DNA from: CAWACP01 sp963780655
GTDB taxonomy: Bacteria > Acidobacteriota > Terriglobia > Bryobacterales > Bryobacteraceae
Direction of reading: 5' to 3'
NCBI GenBank assembly: GCA_963780655.1
Contig: CAWACP010000016.1
Coordinates: 1-64,000 of the forward strand
Length of the DNA stretch: 64,000 nt
Part shown: positions 8,769 to 18,910 of the stretch, piece by piece
How the letters are laid out: each line of letters opens with the position of its first letter
Numbering within the stretch: the first letter of the stretch is position 1
The notes under the pieces: generated by a model
What the model saw: only the letters and a program-made list of their open reading frames with translations
Told to the model about the DNA's origin: nothing
Database searches by the model: none
Position numbers and translations under genes: made by a program

Positions 8769-9269
8769 GACCTATCGGGCATTCTATCAACGGCCCTTCG
8801 GCCTCGAGAGGGGCCACTGCCTGGCGTGCGTCCATGGCTCGTCCTGATCGGCGTGATGGTGCGCGCGAAGCAACAACCTCGCCCTCACGGAGATCCGATG
8901 AGGCTGGCAAAGCGCGTGAAAAAAATTGACCGTCGGAACCCGAATTGAGGAGACCCACAACCACAGAACTGACGACTTTCGCTGGATGATGCACCTCCAG
9001 GCGGTTGTGTCACTACCGCAGATCGATCGCTGGACCTGCACATGCCAGCATGCGCGTTTCTCGTCAAGTTGCCAAACGCACTCTGCCCGATGGCGCGTGA
9101 TTCACCCCCCGGCTGAACCTGGGGCGTCTCGGGGGCACATTCCGCGATCGCCGTTTGATGAGATTAGTCCGTTCCAACCCAACCAGTGCGTCGGCGTCGG
9201 CCGACGCTTCCTGCTGAGAGATGCAACCCCTCACGGGCCCGTTGCCGACCAGCGAGAACACCAGATCAA
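8769..9269. other. 500-bp stretch without a recognisable gene
   Basis: Several unrelated short ORFs cross each other on both strands; none shows a family signature or a ribosome binding site. It lies between the beta-helix gene start and an ISL3 relic, so it may be decayed mobile DNA. Confidence 0.45.
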
Positions 9270-9610
9270 GCGGGCTCAGAGTGCATTTACGCTGCAGCCC
9301 GGACCAACAAACGTGCCAGCTTTTGGAAGGGCTTGAGTCGTTGCCAGCGAAGCTGGTTCATCCACTACTTCAGATAGCGCAGCATCGCTCCTTCGTAGCG
9401 GTACATCCACAGCCGATCCAGACTTTCCTTCAGCAGGTAGGCTTTCAGCAGCTTCCGGTTCAGCGAGAACAGCTCAGTGAGCTGCTGGCGTTTGCCGCTC
9501 TCGAGGTTGACCCAGCGGCTCAGCAACAGCCAGCGCTTCCCTTTCACCAACCCGCGCATCCGCCCGCCTTTGCGGAAAAACTCGGCCCGCCGCACCTCGT
9601 GCCGTCTCTT
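9270..9610 (-). mobile_element. ISL3-family transposase C-terminal remnant
   Basis: The minus-strand translation from about 9610 reads EVRRAEFFRKGG, LVKGKRWLLLSRWVNL, LNRKLLKAYLLKESLDRLW and YEGAMLRYLK. This is the typical C-terminal third of ISL3 transposases. A stop codon interrupts it at 9365, after which the same frame continues with WMNQLRWQRLKPFQKLARLL, also characteristic, and then decays. The N-terminal zinc finger and most of the DDE domain are missing. No terminal repeats were found. Confidence 0.6.
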
Positions 9611-9828
9611 TCTTCCGCTCCCGCCCGAACCACAGCCTTCCTCGAAACCTGTCGGCTACCGAAGCCTCACGGCCCTCGACGAGACGTCCCGCCTCCTCGC
9701 ATGATGCCCGGCCCTCAGCGGGGTCGTGAACGCCTTGCCGGCGGTGGCCGGCAGCGGCGGCGCTCGCGCTGAGCTTAATGAAGACCGGCGCAACATCGAA
9801 CCCACGCTGCGCTCGACCTAACCGGCAG

Positions 9829-10737
9829 TCACGGTGTCGCGGCGGTGAGGGACCGGTTCACCGCAAGCCCAATGTCCCCGCGCTTGGCCCGCAGCATCGC
9901 CAGGAGCTGGTACGCTGGGCCGATCGCGTAAGCTGCGCTGGGCAGAAACCAGATATACCAGGACGTAACGACAAGCGGGTACGGCAGGTATCCTCGTGAT
10001 TGCGCCCAGATGCCGACATCGCCGAGCGAGGTAAGAAAGATGGCGACGGTGAACGCCAGCCAGCACCGTGAGATCAGTCCGAAGCCCATGTTCGCAGTCG
10101 AGCGCCGGATGAGAATGGCCTCGGAAAGCAGAACGCAAAGCAGCGGATCGCTGGTCCAGCTGATGAAGGTTCCAGCGTTCATCGGCCTGGCGCCGTGGTC
10201 CGGAACGAAGACCACGGTGCCCAGAAAGTACGCCGTGTAGACCACCACCAGTCCGAGCAGGAACAGATCGCTCGGTTTCAGCGCTCCCAGAATTCCGTTT
10301 CTGCGGCAGGCCTGCAGAACGCGCCACAGTCCACACGCCAGCAACGCCATCGACAAAGGCGGAAACAGATCTCTTGTTTCCGAAGCTGCGCCGGTCAACG
10401 CCTGCGCCGACTCGACACCGAGAATCCAGCTCACGATGCTTCCGGTCAATTGCGACGTCGCCGAAAGCGCGATCAGAAGCCACGCTGGCCGCAGTAGATC
10501 GCCTGGCGAAAACTCCTGCCAGCAGCGGAAGCTGAGCCACGCCTGCACCAGGCTGCACCCGACAAAGAACAGAGCGCCCGGATAATCGAAGAAGGAGCGC
10601 AGCCATCTCTGGTCGCCGGTGCGCCACCAGACCAGAGATGCCACGGCGCCCGCGATGAGCAGAATGGCGGTGCTCAGGCAGAGCGCCCGCGGCAGTCGCC
10701 CCAGGCGAACCTCCTCAACGCTGCGCACGGAGAACAT
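9829..10737 (-). CDS. Polytopic membrane protein of an ECF sigma operon
   Basis: Protein of 302 aa when started at the ATG at 10737 (MFSVRSVEEVRLG), two bases beyond the stop of the upstream zinc-finger gene. A longer frame would overlap that gene by 40 codons. It contains about seven hydrophobic helices (for example ALCLSTAILLIAGAVASLVW and LFLLGLVVVYTAYFLGTVVF). I see no known enzymatic motif. Gene order sigma factor, anti-sigma-like protein, membrane protein suggests a role in sensing or in the response of this signalling unit. The family is not recognised. Confidence 0.75.
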   Translation of the reverse strand: MFSVRSVEEVRLGRLPRALCLSTAILLIAGAVASLVWWRTGDQRWLRSFFDYPGALFFVGCSLVQAWLSFRCWQEFSPGDLLRPAWLLIALSATSQLTGSIVSWILGVESAQALTGAASETRDLFPPLSMALLACGLWRVLQACRRNGILGALKPSDLFLLGLVVVYTAYFLGTVVFVPDHGARPMNAGTFISWTSDPLLCVLLSEAILIRRSTANMGFGLISRCWLAFTVAIFLTSLGDVGIWAQSRGYLPYPLVVTSWYIWFLPSAAYAIGPAYQLLAMLRAKRGDIGLAVNRSLTAATP

Positions 10738-10739
10738 GG

Positions 10740-11219
10740 TCAGACAACAGCGCCTGCAATCCGGCTGGCGAGCGCTTCCGCGGCCTTTCGCCCCAGGAAT
10801 GATGTGAACAGCGGCGTCGCCACCGGCGCCAGAGCGCGGCCGGATACATCCCGGCGTTCGCAACGCTGAATGCGGCGCGCGGCCTCATCGCCAAAGTAAA
10901 CGGCAAGAGCACGGGACAGTTCGCGGTTCTTCTGCGGCGCAATCCTCAAGCCGTTCGGGTCCGCTATCCCACCCAGGGAACACCACGCCCGTATCCGCAA
11001 TTGCAGCCCCTCAAAGACCTCGTCGAGCACGGGGTCGCCGGGATGCGCGCGGCCGATCGCTTCACGTATCCGCGCCACCTGCTCGTGGCAGCGCGTGCAG
11101 CGGGCCAGGTGCGCATCGACGCCATCCGGACCAAGGCCGTCCGCGGCGCGTACCAGCGTTTCGAGACCAGGATGGATCCAGCGCAGCCGTCGCCAGGCCC
11201 ATCGGCGAACCCGGATCAT
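10740..11219 (-). CDS. Zinc-finger (zf-HC2-like) putative anti-sigma factor
   Basis: Protein of 159 aa. Residues 37-44 carry H-x3-C-x2-C (HLARCTRC), the zinc-binding signature of ZAS anti-sigma factors that hold ECF sigma factors inactive. No confident transmembrane helix follows; the C-terminal half is Arg/Ala-rich and of unknown fold. Its start overlaps the stop of the ECF sigma gene by 4 bp (ATGA), so the two are translationally coupled. The basic N-terminus (RVRRWAWRRLRW) is unusual for the family. Functional assignment rests on the motif and the genetic coupling. Confidence 0.7.
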   Translation of the reverse strand: MIRVRRWAWRRLRWIHPGLETLVRAADGLGPDGVDAHLARCTRCHEQVARIREAIGRAHPGDPVLDEVFEGLQLRIRAWCSLGGIADPNGLRIAPQKNRELSRALAVYFGDEAARRIQRCERRDVSGRALAPVATPLFTSFLGRKAAEALASRIAGAVV

Positions 11220-11782
11220 TTCACTGCTCCTGACCGTCGGCCAGCCGCACCGCCAAGCTTTCGCATGGCGCGCGAGATCAGAGCCCCCACGGTTCCATTG
11301 GACACGCTCAGCGTAGTGGCAATCTCCTCATACCGCAGACCCTCGGTCCGCAGACGGATGCAGTCGTACTCGCGCGCCGTCAGCGAGTGGCGAATAATGC
11401 CGGCGATTTCACGCCGCAGGCACTGGCGCTCGGGATCGGCATCGTGGCCCGCGATGTCGCCGATGCGCTGGTTCTCATCCCTGCGCCGTTCTTCCACGCG
11501 ATCCAGAACGTAGTTATGCAACACGCGATACACCCAGGACCGCGGAGAAACGATCTCTTCCCCCTGGCACAGGGCCACGAAATAACGCAGGAAAGCTTCC
11601 TGAACGGCATCGCGCGCCAGTTCCTCGTTTCTCCCCAGTGAGTGCGCGTAGTTGAGAAACTCGGGCACCCGTTCTCCATACAAAGCTGTCACCGCCGCCT
11701 CCGCCCGCGCTGCTGTGCTCGCCTGAGCGGGGGCGGCTTCTCGCCGCGTACCCACGACGAAGGGGGTAGGAACTGAAGACAT
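11216..11782 (-). CDS. ECF-type RNA polymerase sigma factor
   Basis: About 188 aa from the ATG at 11782 (MSSVPTPFVVG). The open frame extends to 11890, but the extra N-terminus is hydrophobic and atypical. Region 2 is visible as RNEELARDAVQEAFLRYF. Region 4 is CIRLRTEGLRYEEIATTLSV followed by SNGTVGALISRAMRKL, a sigma70-r4 helix-turn-helix. A weakly conserved linker (EERRRDENQR) lies between them. It directs RNA polymerase to a regulon that I infer includes the divergent receptor/beta-helix/glycosidase operon starting 150 bp away, as in many carbohydrate-responsive sigma/anti-sigma pairs. That link is from position only; no -35/-10 motif was confirmed. Confidence 0.85.
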   Translation of the reverse strand: MSSVPTPFVVGTRREAAPAQASTAARAEAAVTALYGERVPEFLNYAHSLGRNEELARDAVQEAFLRYFVALCQGEEIVSPRSWVYRVLHNYVLDRVEERRRDENQRIGDIAGHDADPERQCLRREIAGIIRHSLTAREYDCIRLRTEGLRYEEIATTLSVSNGTVGALISRAMRKLGGAAGRRSGAVK

Positions 11783-11934
11783 AAACAACCGGCTGGTGGC
11801 AATATAACATGATCCACAAACGAACAGAAGGCGGAATAATTCATCCTGCCGTGTAAAGAAAACGGTCTCTCTAACCGTCTTGGTCGACAAAGCAGAACTG
11901 TGGGTGAGCGGGGGCTCATCCCGAAAGGGGTATC

Positions 11935-14900
11935 ATGATGCGTCTCGTAAGTTCCTGGAAATATGCGTTCCTGACCTTGCTCTGCGCGGGCATGCTTCAT
12001 GCGCAGCTCAATCGTGCGTCCATTACCGGCACGGTAACGGATTCCAGCGGCGCCATCGTGCCGGAGGTCCAAATCACGGCCACCAATCTCGCTACCAAAC
12101 AAACGGCGAAGGTGGCGACTAACGGCGACGGTATTTACTCGATTGTCAACCTGGTTCCCGGCACTTACTCGGTTTCCTTCACCAAAGAAGGGTTCAAGCC
12201 GGTGGATCTGCCTGACATCACGCTGCAATCGACGCAAGTCGCCAAGATCGACCAGACGCTGGCGATCGGAACCGTCAGCGAAGCGGTGACGGTCACCGCC
12301 CAGGCCCCTGTTCTCGATGCCGAAACCGCAACGGAGGGCACGCACCTCACTGGGCAGGTGGTGACGGATCTGCCGCTCAATATCTACGGCGGCAGGCAGA
12401 TTGAGACGTTCGCTCTGGCTCTGACGCCGGGATACTCGCTGTTCAGTTCGCCTTACGAGGCGGTGATTAACGGGACGCAGGGCTTCACCAAGGACTTCAC
12501 CGTGGACGGCACGTCGGCCACCGCGCAGATTGCCGGAGATTCCATGGAGGTCGGGCCGAGCATGGAAGCCGTCCAGGAAGTGGAATCGCAGACCAGCGGC
12601 CTCGATGCGCAGAACAGCATCACCGCCGGCGGCGTGATCATGCTGAACCTGAAATCCGGGACGAACGCATTCCACGGAAGCGCGTTCGACTACGGCCACA
12701 ACGAAGCTCTCGACGCGCGCGTGTGGGGCAATCCGGACAAGCCTGAAAACCGGTTCTGGGATTACGGCGGCAGCATTGGAGGACCGATCATCAGAAACAA
12801 AACGTTCTTTTTCGGCGCCTTCGAGCGTTACCAGCAGAACGATTTCGCGCTGGGCACCCTTGGCGCCAACAGTGGCGCCTCCACGGTTCCCACCGCCGCA
12901 TTCCTGAATGGCGATTTCAGCGCGCTCCTGAATACCAGCCAGAAACTGGGCGTCGACAACGCCGGGAATCCCATCTACGCCGGCGCGATTTTCAATCCGG
13001 CGACGGGTAACGTATTCCCCGGCAACATCATTTCGCCCGGCATGTTCAGCGCGGTCTCAAAGAAAATAATTTCGCTCTATCAAAGCAACTATGCGCCGCA
13101 GGGCACTTCTCTCCTCGGAAACAACGCCTTCCCGTTGTCGAACAGCCCTACCCAGACTCCCAACCAGGCCGTGGTGAAGCTCGATCACAACCTGAGCGAT
13201 CGGAATCGTCTGTCGGGTTCGTGGGTTTACAATCATCGCCCGCGCTTGCTCGCGGACAGCGGAGGCGTGTGGCAGCAGGGTAGCACTACGGGAGGCCCGC
13301 TCGCTGATACGCGCTATCAGACCGTCATCGGCAACGAGTTCCGGGCGAGCGACTCCTGGACCCTCACGCCCAACCTTGTGAACATATTCACCGCTACTTA
13401 CAACCGGTACTGGAATGGCTCGATTCCCGCCTCCGGCTCGACGAACTGGCCCCAGCAGCTCGGGTTCGGGAACACGGGCGCTGACAATTTTCCAGCCATC
13501 AGTTTCGGCGGCAATGTCAACGGCTTCGGTGAAACGGCCATCGGCAGCACCTGGCAGGGTTTTTACGTGGCCAACACGTTCCTCTACGGCGACAGCTTGT
13601 CATGGACAAAAGGCAAGCACAGCTTCATTTTTGGCGGTGAGTTCCGCGCCATGCAGATGAACAGTCACGGCGGCTCCGGCGCGCTGTCGTTCAGCTTCAA
13701 CAACAACGCCACTGGCGCCCCGAGCGCGTCGTACGCGAATCAGGTTGGATACGGCTTCGCCAGTTTCCTGCTGGGCGATGTCACTTCCGCTAATGCGACA
13801 ACCCCATTCGATTTGTATGGTCGCCGCAAAGCGATGGGCCTGTTTGCTCAGGACAGCTGGAAGCTGACGCCAAAGCTGACCCTCAACCTGGGTCTCCGCT
13901 GGGACGCCACCTTCCGTCTGCATGAGAAGTACGGCAACTGGGCCAATTTCGACCTGAATGCGACCGATCCGAATCTCGGAATCAAGGGCGCCATCGTGTA
14001 TGCGCAGAACGGCAGTTCCAGCTTCGAGACAAATGAGGACTGGCACAACTTCGGCCCGCAGATCGGGCTCGCCTGGAATCCATGGAACCACGTCGTATTC
14101 CGCGGTTCGTTCGCCATCACTTATATACCCATCGGCATTCAGTTCTGGGAAGGCATACCCTATGGTTTTGCCCCCGGTTTCCGCGGGACCAACACCGTAG
14201 GTACGGCGTTCAACTGGGACAACGGCTATCCTGGCGTCTTCACGCCCGGCACGAAGTCTCCAACGCCGTCACCATACCTGTTCCCGGTGGTCAGCATCGA
14301 CCCCAACGCGCTTCTGGCCGGCTACACCGACAACTGGAATCTCGGCGTTCAGTATGAGCTTGGCCACAACATGATGGTGGAAGCCAGCTACATCGGAAAC
14401 CGCGGACACCATCTGCAGGACGACTCCTTGTATAACGACCAACCGTCGGCGGCCCAGTTTCTGGCGCTCAACAAGCAGGGAACGGCGCTAAACTACGTTT
14501 GCAGCCCATCGGACGCTGCGGCCGCCGGAGTTCCGTACCCGTTCCCGGGCTTCTGTGCGCCGGCACTCGCCGCGGTTGCTCCGTATCCGCAAATTGCCCA
14601 GATCAACGCCAATATCTATTACCCGACGCTGTACAGGTTTGGCGTGCCCGCTGGGCAGTCATATTACGATTCCATGGTGTTGCAGTTCACCAAACGCCTC
14701 AGTTCCGGACTTTCGGTGATTGCGAACTACACGCTGTCCCGCCAGGAAGGAGATACTTTCAGCGCCTTCGGCGAGAACTACGGAGTAGCCGGTATTCAGG
14801 ACTACGGTAACCTGGGCGAGGCGGCCCACACCCTGTCTCCTTACGACCAGACGCACACGGTGAAGGCGGCAGTTACATACGAATTGCCGTTTGGCAGAGG

Positions 14901-15444
14901 TGGAAAGCTGTTTACAGGGGCCGGCAAGGTCGCGAACAGCATTATCGGCGGTTGGCGAGTGTCCGGGCTGATGAACTATGCCACGGGCGCGCCACTCGGG
15001 TTCTATTCGACCAACTATTACTGGTATCCGCTATGGGCGGCTACTTATGTGAATTACAACCTTGCCGGATACGGCGGCAGTAAGTTTAATGGCGATAACT
15101 TCCAGGTGATTACCGACAGCAGTCATCCGCCGGCGGCAGACCAGTATTTCCCGAGCACTGCCGCCACCAATCCGGCATATGGACAGTTCGGGACTGGTCC
15201 CGCGCGCATCAGCGCGATTCGCGGTTTCGGGATCGCCGATGAGAATGTCGGCCTGATGAAGAACACCGCCTTCGGACCCGAGGGCAGGTTCAGGCTGCAG
15301 CTCCGGCTGGAGTTCTATAACATCTTCAACCGGCATTCGTTCAACAATCCGGATACAAACCTGAACAGTCCGACCTTCGGCTATGTCACGAGCGTGAGTT
15401 CCACGCCGCGCAACGGCCAGTTCGGAGCGCGCTTCGAGTTCTGA
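11935..15444 (+). CDS. Oar-like TonB-dependent outer-membrane receptor
   Basis: Protein of 1169 aa. A signal peptide (about 1-24, ending MLHAQ) is followed by a carboxypeptidase-regulatory-like Ig fold (SITGTVTDSSGAIVPEVQIT, about 27-110). Then come a plug domain and a large beta-barrel with many aromatic-ended strands; the last residue is Phe (RFEF), as expected for BamA-inserted barrels. A strong AAAGGGG ribosome binding site lies 5 bases before the ATG at 11935. Such proteins are the SusC-like importers of Acidobacteria. Downstream beta-helix and glycosidase genes with 8 bp and overlapping spacing imply uptake of a poly- or oligosaccharide. No SusD partner is present, which is normal for this group. 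The substrate is unknown. Confidence 0.9.
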   Translation: MMRLVSSWKYAFLTLLCAGMLHAQLNRASITGTVTDSSGAIVPEVQITATNLATKQTAKVATNGDGIYSIVNLVPGTYSVSFTKEGFKPVDLPDITLQSTQVAKIDQTLAIGTVSEAVTVTAQAPVLDAETATEGTHLTGQVVTDLPLNIYGGRQIETFALALTPGYSLFSSPYEAVINGTQGFTKDFTVDGTSATAQIAGDSMEVGPSMEAVQEVESQTSGLDAQNSITAGGVIMLNLKSGTNAFHGSAFDYGHNEALDARVWGNPDKPENRFWDYGGSIGGPIIRNKTFFFGAFERYQQNDFALGTLGANSGASTVPTAAFLNGDFSALLNTSQKLGVDNAGNPIYAGAIFNPATGNVFPGNIISPGMFSAVSKKIISLYQSNYAPQGTSLLGNNAFPLSNSPTQTPNQAVVKLDHNLSDRNRLSGSWVYNHRPRLLADSGGVWQQGSTTGGPLADTRYQTVIGNEFRASDSWTLTPNLVNIFTATYNRYWNGSIPASGSTNWPQQLGFGNTGADNFPAISFGGNVNGFGETAIGSTWQGFYVANTFLYGDSLSWTKGKHSFIFGGEFRAMQMNSHGGSGALSFSFNNNATGAPSASYANQVGYGFASFLLGDVTSANATTPFDLYGRRKAMGLFAQDSWKLTPKLTLNLGLRWDATFRLHEKYGNWANFDLNATDPNLGIKGAIVYAQNGSSSFETNEDWHNFGPQIGLAWNPWNHVVFRGSFAITYIPIGIQFWEGIPYGFAPGFRGTNTVGTAFNWDNGYPGVFTPGTKSPTPSPYLFPVVSIDPNALLAGYTDNWNLGVQYELGHNMMVEASYIGNRGHHLQDDSLYNDQPSAAQFLALNKQGTALNYVCSPSDAAAAGVPYPFPGFCAPALAAVAPYPQIAQINANIYYPTLYRFGVPAGQSYYDSMVLQFTKRLSSGLSVIANYTLSRQEGDTFSAFGENYGVAGIQDYGNLGEAAHTLSPYDQTHTVKAAVTYELPFGRGGKLFTGAGKVANSIIGGWRVSGLMNYATGAPLGFYSTNYYWYPLWAATYVNYNLAGYGGSKFNGDNFQVITDSSHPPAADQYFPSTAATNPAYGQFGTGPARISAIRGFGIADENVGLMKNTAFGPEGRFRLQLRLEFYNIFNRHSFNNPDTNLNSPTFGYVTSVSSTPRNGQFGARFEF

Positions 15445-15452
15445 GCGCTGGA

Positions 15453-17162
15453 ATGGATACCGCTCTTCAGTGGAGCAGGCCTTTGGCCTGCCTGGCTCTA
15501 TCGTTGTGCCTCACCGCCGGGCGAGGCGCCACGACCGCCGGGCACGCAGGCCACGCCTGGTATGTCGACTGCGCGTCAGGAAGCGATGCCGCCGACGGGC
15601 TCTCTCCGGCCTCGGCATGGCGCACCACGGCCGCCGTGTCCTCGCATGCGTTTCAGCCGGGCGATGCTATCCTGTTTCGCCGCGGTGCGTCCTGCGAGGG
15701 CATGCTGGCTCCAAAAGGCTCGGGGACGGCCGGCTCGCCGATTCTCCTCGACGCCTGGGGCACAGGTCCTCTCCCGCGCATCCATGCCTCTTACGGGTGG
15801 GAAGCGGCTCTGAAACTGAGCGATCAGGAATACTGGACCATCCAGCACCTGGAGTTCTCGGGCGGCCAGCCACGCGGCGTCTACATCACCGGCACTCACG
15901 GCGTCCTGCACGGAATCCATATCCGGGATTGCGTCGTACACGATGTGACCGGACAGCCGAAGGACAAGGAAACCGGTCTGCTGGTGATCGCGGCCGGCAG
16001 CGATACGCAACGCTTCGAGGACGTGCTGGTGGACGGCGTCACTGCGTACCGCACATCCCAATGGGCAGGCATCATGGTGGGCGGCGTTGCTCATGGATTC
16101 CTGCGGGAGGCCGCGCGCAACTCCGACGTGGTGGTGCGCAACTCCATCGTTCACGATGTGGCGGGCGACGGCATTATTCTGTTTCAGGTGAACCGCGGCC
16201 GGATTGAAAACAGCATCGCCTGGCACACCGGCATGCAGGAGAGCCAGACCATCGGCACCCCGAACGCCATCTGGACGTGGATGTGCCGCGACTGCACGGT
16301 TCGCCGTAACGAAGCGTTCCTCGCCGACAGCCCCGGCGTCGACGGCGGCGCCTTCGACATCGACTACGGCAATGCGAACAACACCGTGGAAGAGAACTAC
16401 GGCCACGATACGCAGGGCTACTGCGTTGCCGTCTTTGCGGCCGGGTCAGTGACCACGAACAGTGTCGTGCGCAATAATGTGTGCTCCGGTAACGGACGCA
16501 GTCCGCGCCTGGCCGAGCGGCAGGGCGCTGTCTTTCTCTCCACCTGGGATAAGGGAAAGATTCGCGGTCTCCTGATCTCCGGCAACCGTATCTACTGGGA
16601 TCCGCCCATCGCCGCTCCCGCGGTGGTCAATACGGCCGAGTTCGCAGGCAGAGGCGCCATCTACGAGCAGATCATCCGATCGACGTCTCCATTTTTCGTG
16701 CGCAGCAACGCCGGGCTCGCATTCGACCACAACACCTACGAATACGCGGGGACCGGTGAGACAATCTGGGACTCATACCGCGGCTTCGACAATTACCGGC
16801 AGGAATCGGGACAGGACGCGCACAGCCGGCTGGTGCGCATCACGCCGGATCACACCTGCCCGCGAACGGCGGCGTTGCTCACTGTGAACGGCGTATCCCG
16901 CGAGCAGATGACTCTCCTGATCAGTCTCCACAGGCAGTTCCCGGCGCTCTCCCTGCGCATTACAGCGCGCGCGTATGACTGGAATCCCGGCGACCTGCCG
17001 GTGACCATTGATGAACGACCGCTGCGGCTCGCCTTCACCCTGACCGATGCGGGTGGCAAGGTACTGTGGCATCATGACGGAGAGGTCACGCCCGGCGATC
17101 TCGGTCTCGCTGTGCGTTCGTTCTTCGGCGAGCCTGACTACGCACAACTGGACCGCGAATGA
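15453..17162 (+). CDS. Secreted right-handed parallel beta-helix protein
   Basis: Protein of 569 aa starting 8 bp after the receptor gene. Its signal peptide ends around TAGRGA. The mature part opens with WYVDCASGSDAADGLSPASA, a common start of polysaccharide-lyase/beta-helix proteins, and runs through coils with NSIVH, RNNVCSGNG and NTVEENYGHDTQG repeats. The C-terminal 120 residues form a separate beta domain. It is probably a periplasmic or surface polysaccharide-cleaving or -binding protein working with the receptor. No lyase family can be fixed by eye. Its stop overlaps the next start (ATGA). Confidence 0.8.
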   Translation: MDTALQWSRPLACLALSLCLTAGRGATTAGHAGHAWYVDCASGSDAADGLSPASAWRTTAAVSSHAFQPGDAILFRRGASCEGMLAPKGSGTAGSPILLDAWGTGPLPRIHASYGWEAALKLSDQEYWTIQHLEFSGGQPRGVYITGTHGVLHGIHIRDCVVHDVTGQPKDKETGLLVIAAGSDTQRFEDVLVDGVTAYRTSQWAGIMVGGVAHGFLREAARNSDVVVRNSIVHDVAGDGIILFQVNRGRIENSIAWHTGMQESQTIGTPNAIWTWMCRDCTVRRNEAFLADSPGVDGGAFDIDYGNANNTVEENYGHDTQGYCVAVFAAGSVTTNSVVRNNVCSGNGRSPRLAERQGAVFLSTWDKGKIRGLLISGNRIYWDPPIAAPAVVNTAEFAGRGAIYEQIIRSTSPFFVRSNAGLAFDHNTYEYAGTGETIWDSYRGFDNYRQESGQDAHSRLVRITPDHTCPRTAALLTVNGVSREQMTLLISLHRQFPALSLRITARAYDWNPGDLPVTIDERPLRLAFTLTDAGGKVLWHHDGEVTPGDLGLAVRSFFGEPDYAQLDRE

Positions 17163-18910
17163 TCAGGGCCCTCCTGCTGACCATCGCCGCATGCGCCTGC
17201 GCGACGGCCGCCACCGACGCCGGATATCGTACGCTGCAGGACCCCATAGTCGTCTACAACGACTGGTCGTCATATGACGAGCTATCGGATAATGTCCCGC
17301 TCACCGAACAGCTCGCCCTGAACGAACTCGCCAACGTCCTGCGGTTGCGCGGTCACGGGGCGCGCTTCGATTACTACATGATGGATGCCTTCTGGTTTGC
17401 GAAGGACGGCGCGTACCGCACCTGGCGCAAAGAGACGTGGCCCAACGGTCCGGATAACTGGCTGAAGAAGTGCCACGAGAATAGCCTGCGCCCGGGCATG
17501 TGGTTCGGCACGAATGTGCTGGTGCAACTGGACGCGGCGCCTGAGTGGAAGGACTCGCTGAACAAGAACGGCTCAGCCATGTGCATGTTCAGGGGCGGCT
17601 TCCTGCCGCACTTCATAGACACTCTGCAGATGTGGTACAACCGCGGCGTCCGGATGTTCGAGTTCGACTTCGCGGACTTCACAGCCGCCCCGCCGGATGT
17701 GGAAGCGTCCATGCCGAAGCAGGAGATCGTTTCCCGGAACCAGATCGCCTTCCGCGATGCGCTGAAGGAGTTTCGCCGTAAGAACCCGGGCATCGTGCTG
17801 GTGGCCTTTAACGGATTCGGAGGCGACCTTGAAATGACCAGCGGTCCGTTTCCGTTCAAAGACCCGATCGATCTGAACTGGCTCTCCGTATTCGACACCC
17901 TCTACTGCGGCGATCCACGCCCATCGGACGTGCCGATGATGAATTTCTGGCGGTCGCAGGATCTGTACAGCGATCACATGGTGCGCCGATATCAGGACAG
18001 CGGCGTACCGCTCGAGCGTATCGATCCGACCAGCGCCATGTACGGCGCTACCGGCACCATCTACAACCGGAAAATCAGCGCCTGGAAAAGTGGGCTGCTG
18101 CTGACCCTTTCCCGAGGCGGCTGGATCGACACCATCCACGGCAACATGGAGCTGATCGACGACGGCGGAGCGGACTGGATGGCGCATGCGTTCCGACTGT
18201 TCCTGCCGCTCGAGGCACTGGGCCGCACGAAAATCTTCGGCGGCGTTCCGGGCGACGCGCAGCCGTACGGCTTCGCTTCCCTCAGCGCATCCGGTTCCGT
18301 GTACACCGTGATCAATCCGGCGCAGGCCGTGAATACCGTCGAACTGCCTCGGCTGTCCCAGGAAGACAAACCTCAAAACGCCGGCCGGGTGCTCTTCACC
18401 GATGCCGGCTTCCGTCCAATCCTGTCCGCTCGCGCCATAACGCTCGGTCCGGAGCAGATGGCGGTGGTCGGCTTTGGCGCCTATGGAACGGCGGTCTTCG
18501 ACCTTGGCGTGGAGAACGATGTGGTCATTCCGCAATCGATCGAGCCCGTGCCGGCATCGTTCGCGCCAGCCGCGTCGCGCGATGTTGAAGCGACCGTAAC
18601 GCCGTCCTCGACGGCCGTGCTCCGCATTGTCCTGCAACAGCGGACTCCGGATGGCTTTATTCGGCGAACCTGGGCCGGCGGCCCTCCGAAGGGTGAGAAC
18701 ATGGCCAACGTTCTGAAGATCGAAGCTTTCCAGGATGGTCGCGCTTTGCCGGTGAAGATCAATTACGGCAAGGTGATCTGGAGCGGCCTCTCATGGGGTG
18801 TTGGCGAGGTGAAACCGCCCTCGGCAAACAGGCCTGTCCGAGTCCGCTGCAGCTCTGCGGAGAAAGACCCGGTGAAGCTCGAGGTGCGTCTGTACAAAGT
18901 CCAGTACTGA
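17159..18910 (+). CDS. Secreted GH-D-clan-like glycoside hydrolase (alpha-galactosidase-like)
   Basis: Protein of 583 aa with a signal peptide (about 1-18). It reads as a TIM barrel plus C-terminal beta domain. DYYMMDAFWF (71-80), RPGMWFGTNV (111-120) and RGVRMFEFDFADF (162-174) correspond in order and character to the strands of GH27/GH36/GH31-type barrels; D170 or D173 would be the candidate nucleophile. The C-terminal part (380-583) is a beta-sandwich typical of these enzymes. It overlaps the upstream beta-helix gene by 4 bp, so the two are coupled. The likely role is trimming of alpha-linked sugars released from the imported glycan. Exact family and specificity are not determined. Confidence 0.65.
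   Translation: MIRALLLTIAACACATAATDAGYRTLQDPIVVYNDWSSYDELSDNVPLTEQLALNELANVLRLRGHGARFDYYMMDAFWFAKDGAYRTWRKETWPNGPDNWLKKCHENSLRPGMWFGTNVLVQLDAAPEWKDSLNKNGSAMCMFRGGFLPHFIDTLQMWYNRGVRMFEFDFADFTAAPPDVEASMPKQEIVSRNQIAFRDALKEFRRKNPGIVLVAFNGFGGDLEMTSGPFPFKDPIDLNWLSVFDTLYCGDPRPSDVPMMNFWRSQDLYSDHMVRRYQDSGVPLERIDPTSAMYGATGTIYNRKISAWKSGLLLTLSRGGWIDTIHGNMELIDDGGADWMAHAFRLFLPLEALGRTKIFGGVPGDAQPYGFASLSASGSVYTVINPAQAVNTVELPRLSQEDKPQNAGRVLFTDAGFRPILSARAITLGPEQMAVVGFGAYGTAVFDLGVENDVVIPQSIEPVPASFAPAASRDVEATVTPSSTAVLRIVLQQRTPDGFIRRTWAGGPPKGENMANVLKIEAFQDGRALPVKINYGKVIWSGLSWGVGEVKPPSANRPVRVRCSSAEKDPVKLEVRLYKVQY

Noticed and set aside
7371..8948. 525-codon plus-strand ORF
   Set aside because: Antisense to the beta-helix/TIGR03437 gene; no ribosome site or domain, composition typical of mirror frames.
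17573..18637. 354-codon minus-strand ORF
   Set aside because: Mirror frame of the glycosidase gene; no supporting feature.
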